Assembly (NCBI RefSeq): GCF_000217955.3
Contig: NZ_AFOY02000015.1
Coordinates: 1,302,001-1,366,000, forward strand
Length of the DNA stretch: 64,000 bases
Direction of reading: 5' to 3'
Source of the DNA: Pseudomonas fluorescens HK44
Lineage (GTDB): Bacteria; Pseudomonadota; Gammaproteobacteria; Pseudomonadales; Pseudomonadaceae
The position numbers and the translations under genes are program-made. Below, one piece after another: positions 63,945-64,000 of this stretch; position 1 is the first letter of the stretch, and each line of letters opens with the position of its first letter. The notes beneath the pieces were generated by a model. The model was not told the origin of the DNA and did not search any database. It was given only the letters and a program-made list of their open reading frames with translations.

Positions 63945-64000
63945 GCTTGGTCACCCTCGGTTAGGGGAACACCATCGGCGAAGACACCGAGCAAGCTTGC

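Overview
The window is a chromosome segment of a Pseudomonas, most likely of the P. fluorescens group. Supporting signs are the blocks fabA-fabB next to a hybrid kinase and gpsA, sucA-sucB-lpd-sucC-sucD, and tRNA-Glu/tRNA-Gly, plus many REP/REPIN repeats of the type common in fluorescent pseudomonads. No tool was run; identities rest on recognised motifs and gene order.

Bases 1-15,250 are an accessory region ending at a phage/ICE-type tyrosine integrase beside the 3' end of tRNA-Gly(GCC). Its metabolic genes are an ATP-dependent (N-methyl)hydantoinase (partial), an NCS1 permease, an N-carbamoylsarcosine-amidase-like hydrolase with a divergent LysR regulator, an MHS-type MFS transporter, a second FabB-like ketoacyl synthase and a frameshifted cytosine/creatinine deaminase. 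Together these look like a creatinine/N-methylhydantoin to sarcosine route. The region is heavily scarred: a three-layer IS nest (old IS5 relic, IS630-type element inside it, IS5-type element inside that), a decayed IS3-type element that beheaded a PucR regulator gene, and a 150-bp inverted-repeat mini-element at the end of the integrase gene.

Bases 15,250-54,000 are core-like chromosome: the tRNA pair, a chemoreceptor, a MocR-type regulator with an in-frame amber codon, oxidoreductases, pyrF, a two-component system followed by a five-EF-hand protein, an AI-2E-family permease, GST and hydrolase genes, an acyl-CoA ligase/thioesterase pair, gpsA-DUF4389-sixA, a TonB receptor/binding protein/hybrid kinase operon, fabA-fabB, OsmC, pirin, dienelactone hydrolase, htpG, thioesterases, a small lipoprotein, MAPEG, DUF599 and brnQ. 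Two apparently identical IS1111-group (IS110 family) elements lie in direct orientation 23 kb apart, each abutting a REP sequence. The non-coding stretch after each recombinase gene contains a 9-nt complement of that REP, as expected for the target guide of a bridge RNA.

Bases 54,190-64,000 hold a class-C-like group II intron inserted just behind the sucCD terminator, then the TCA-cycle block sucD, sucC, lpd, sucB and sucA, all on the minus strand.
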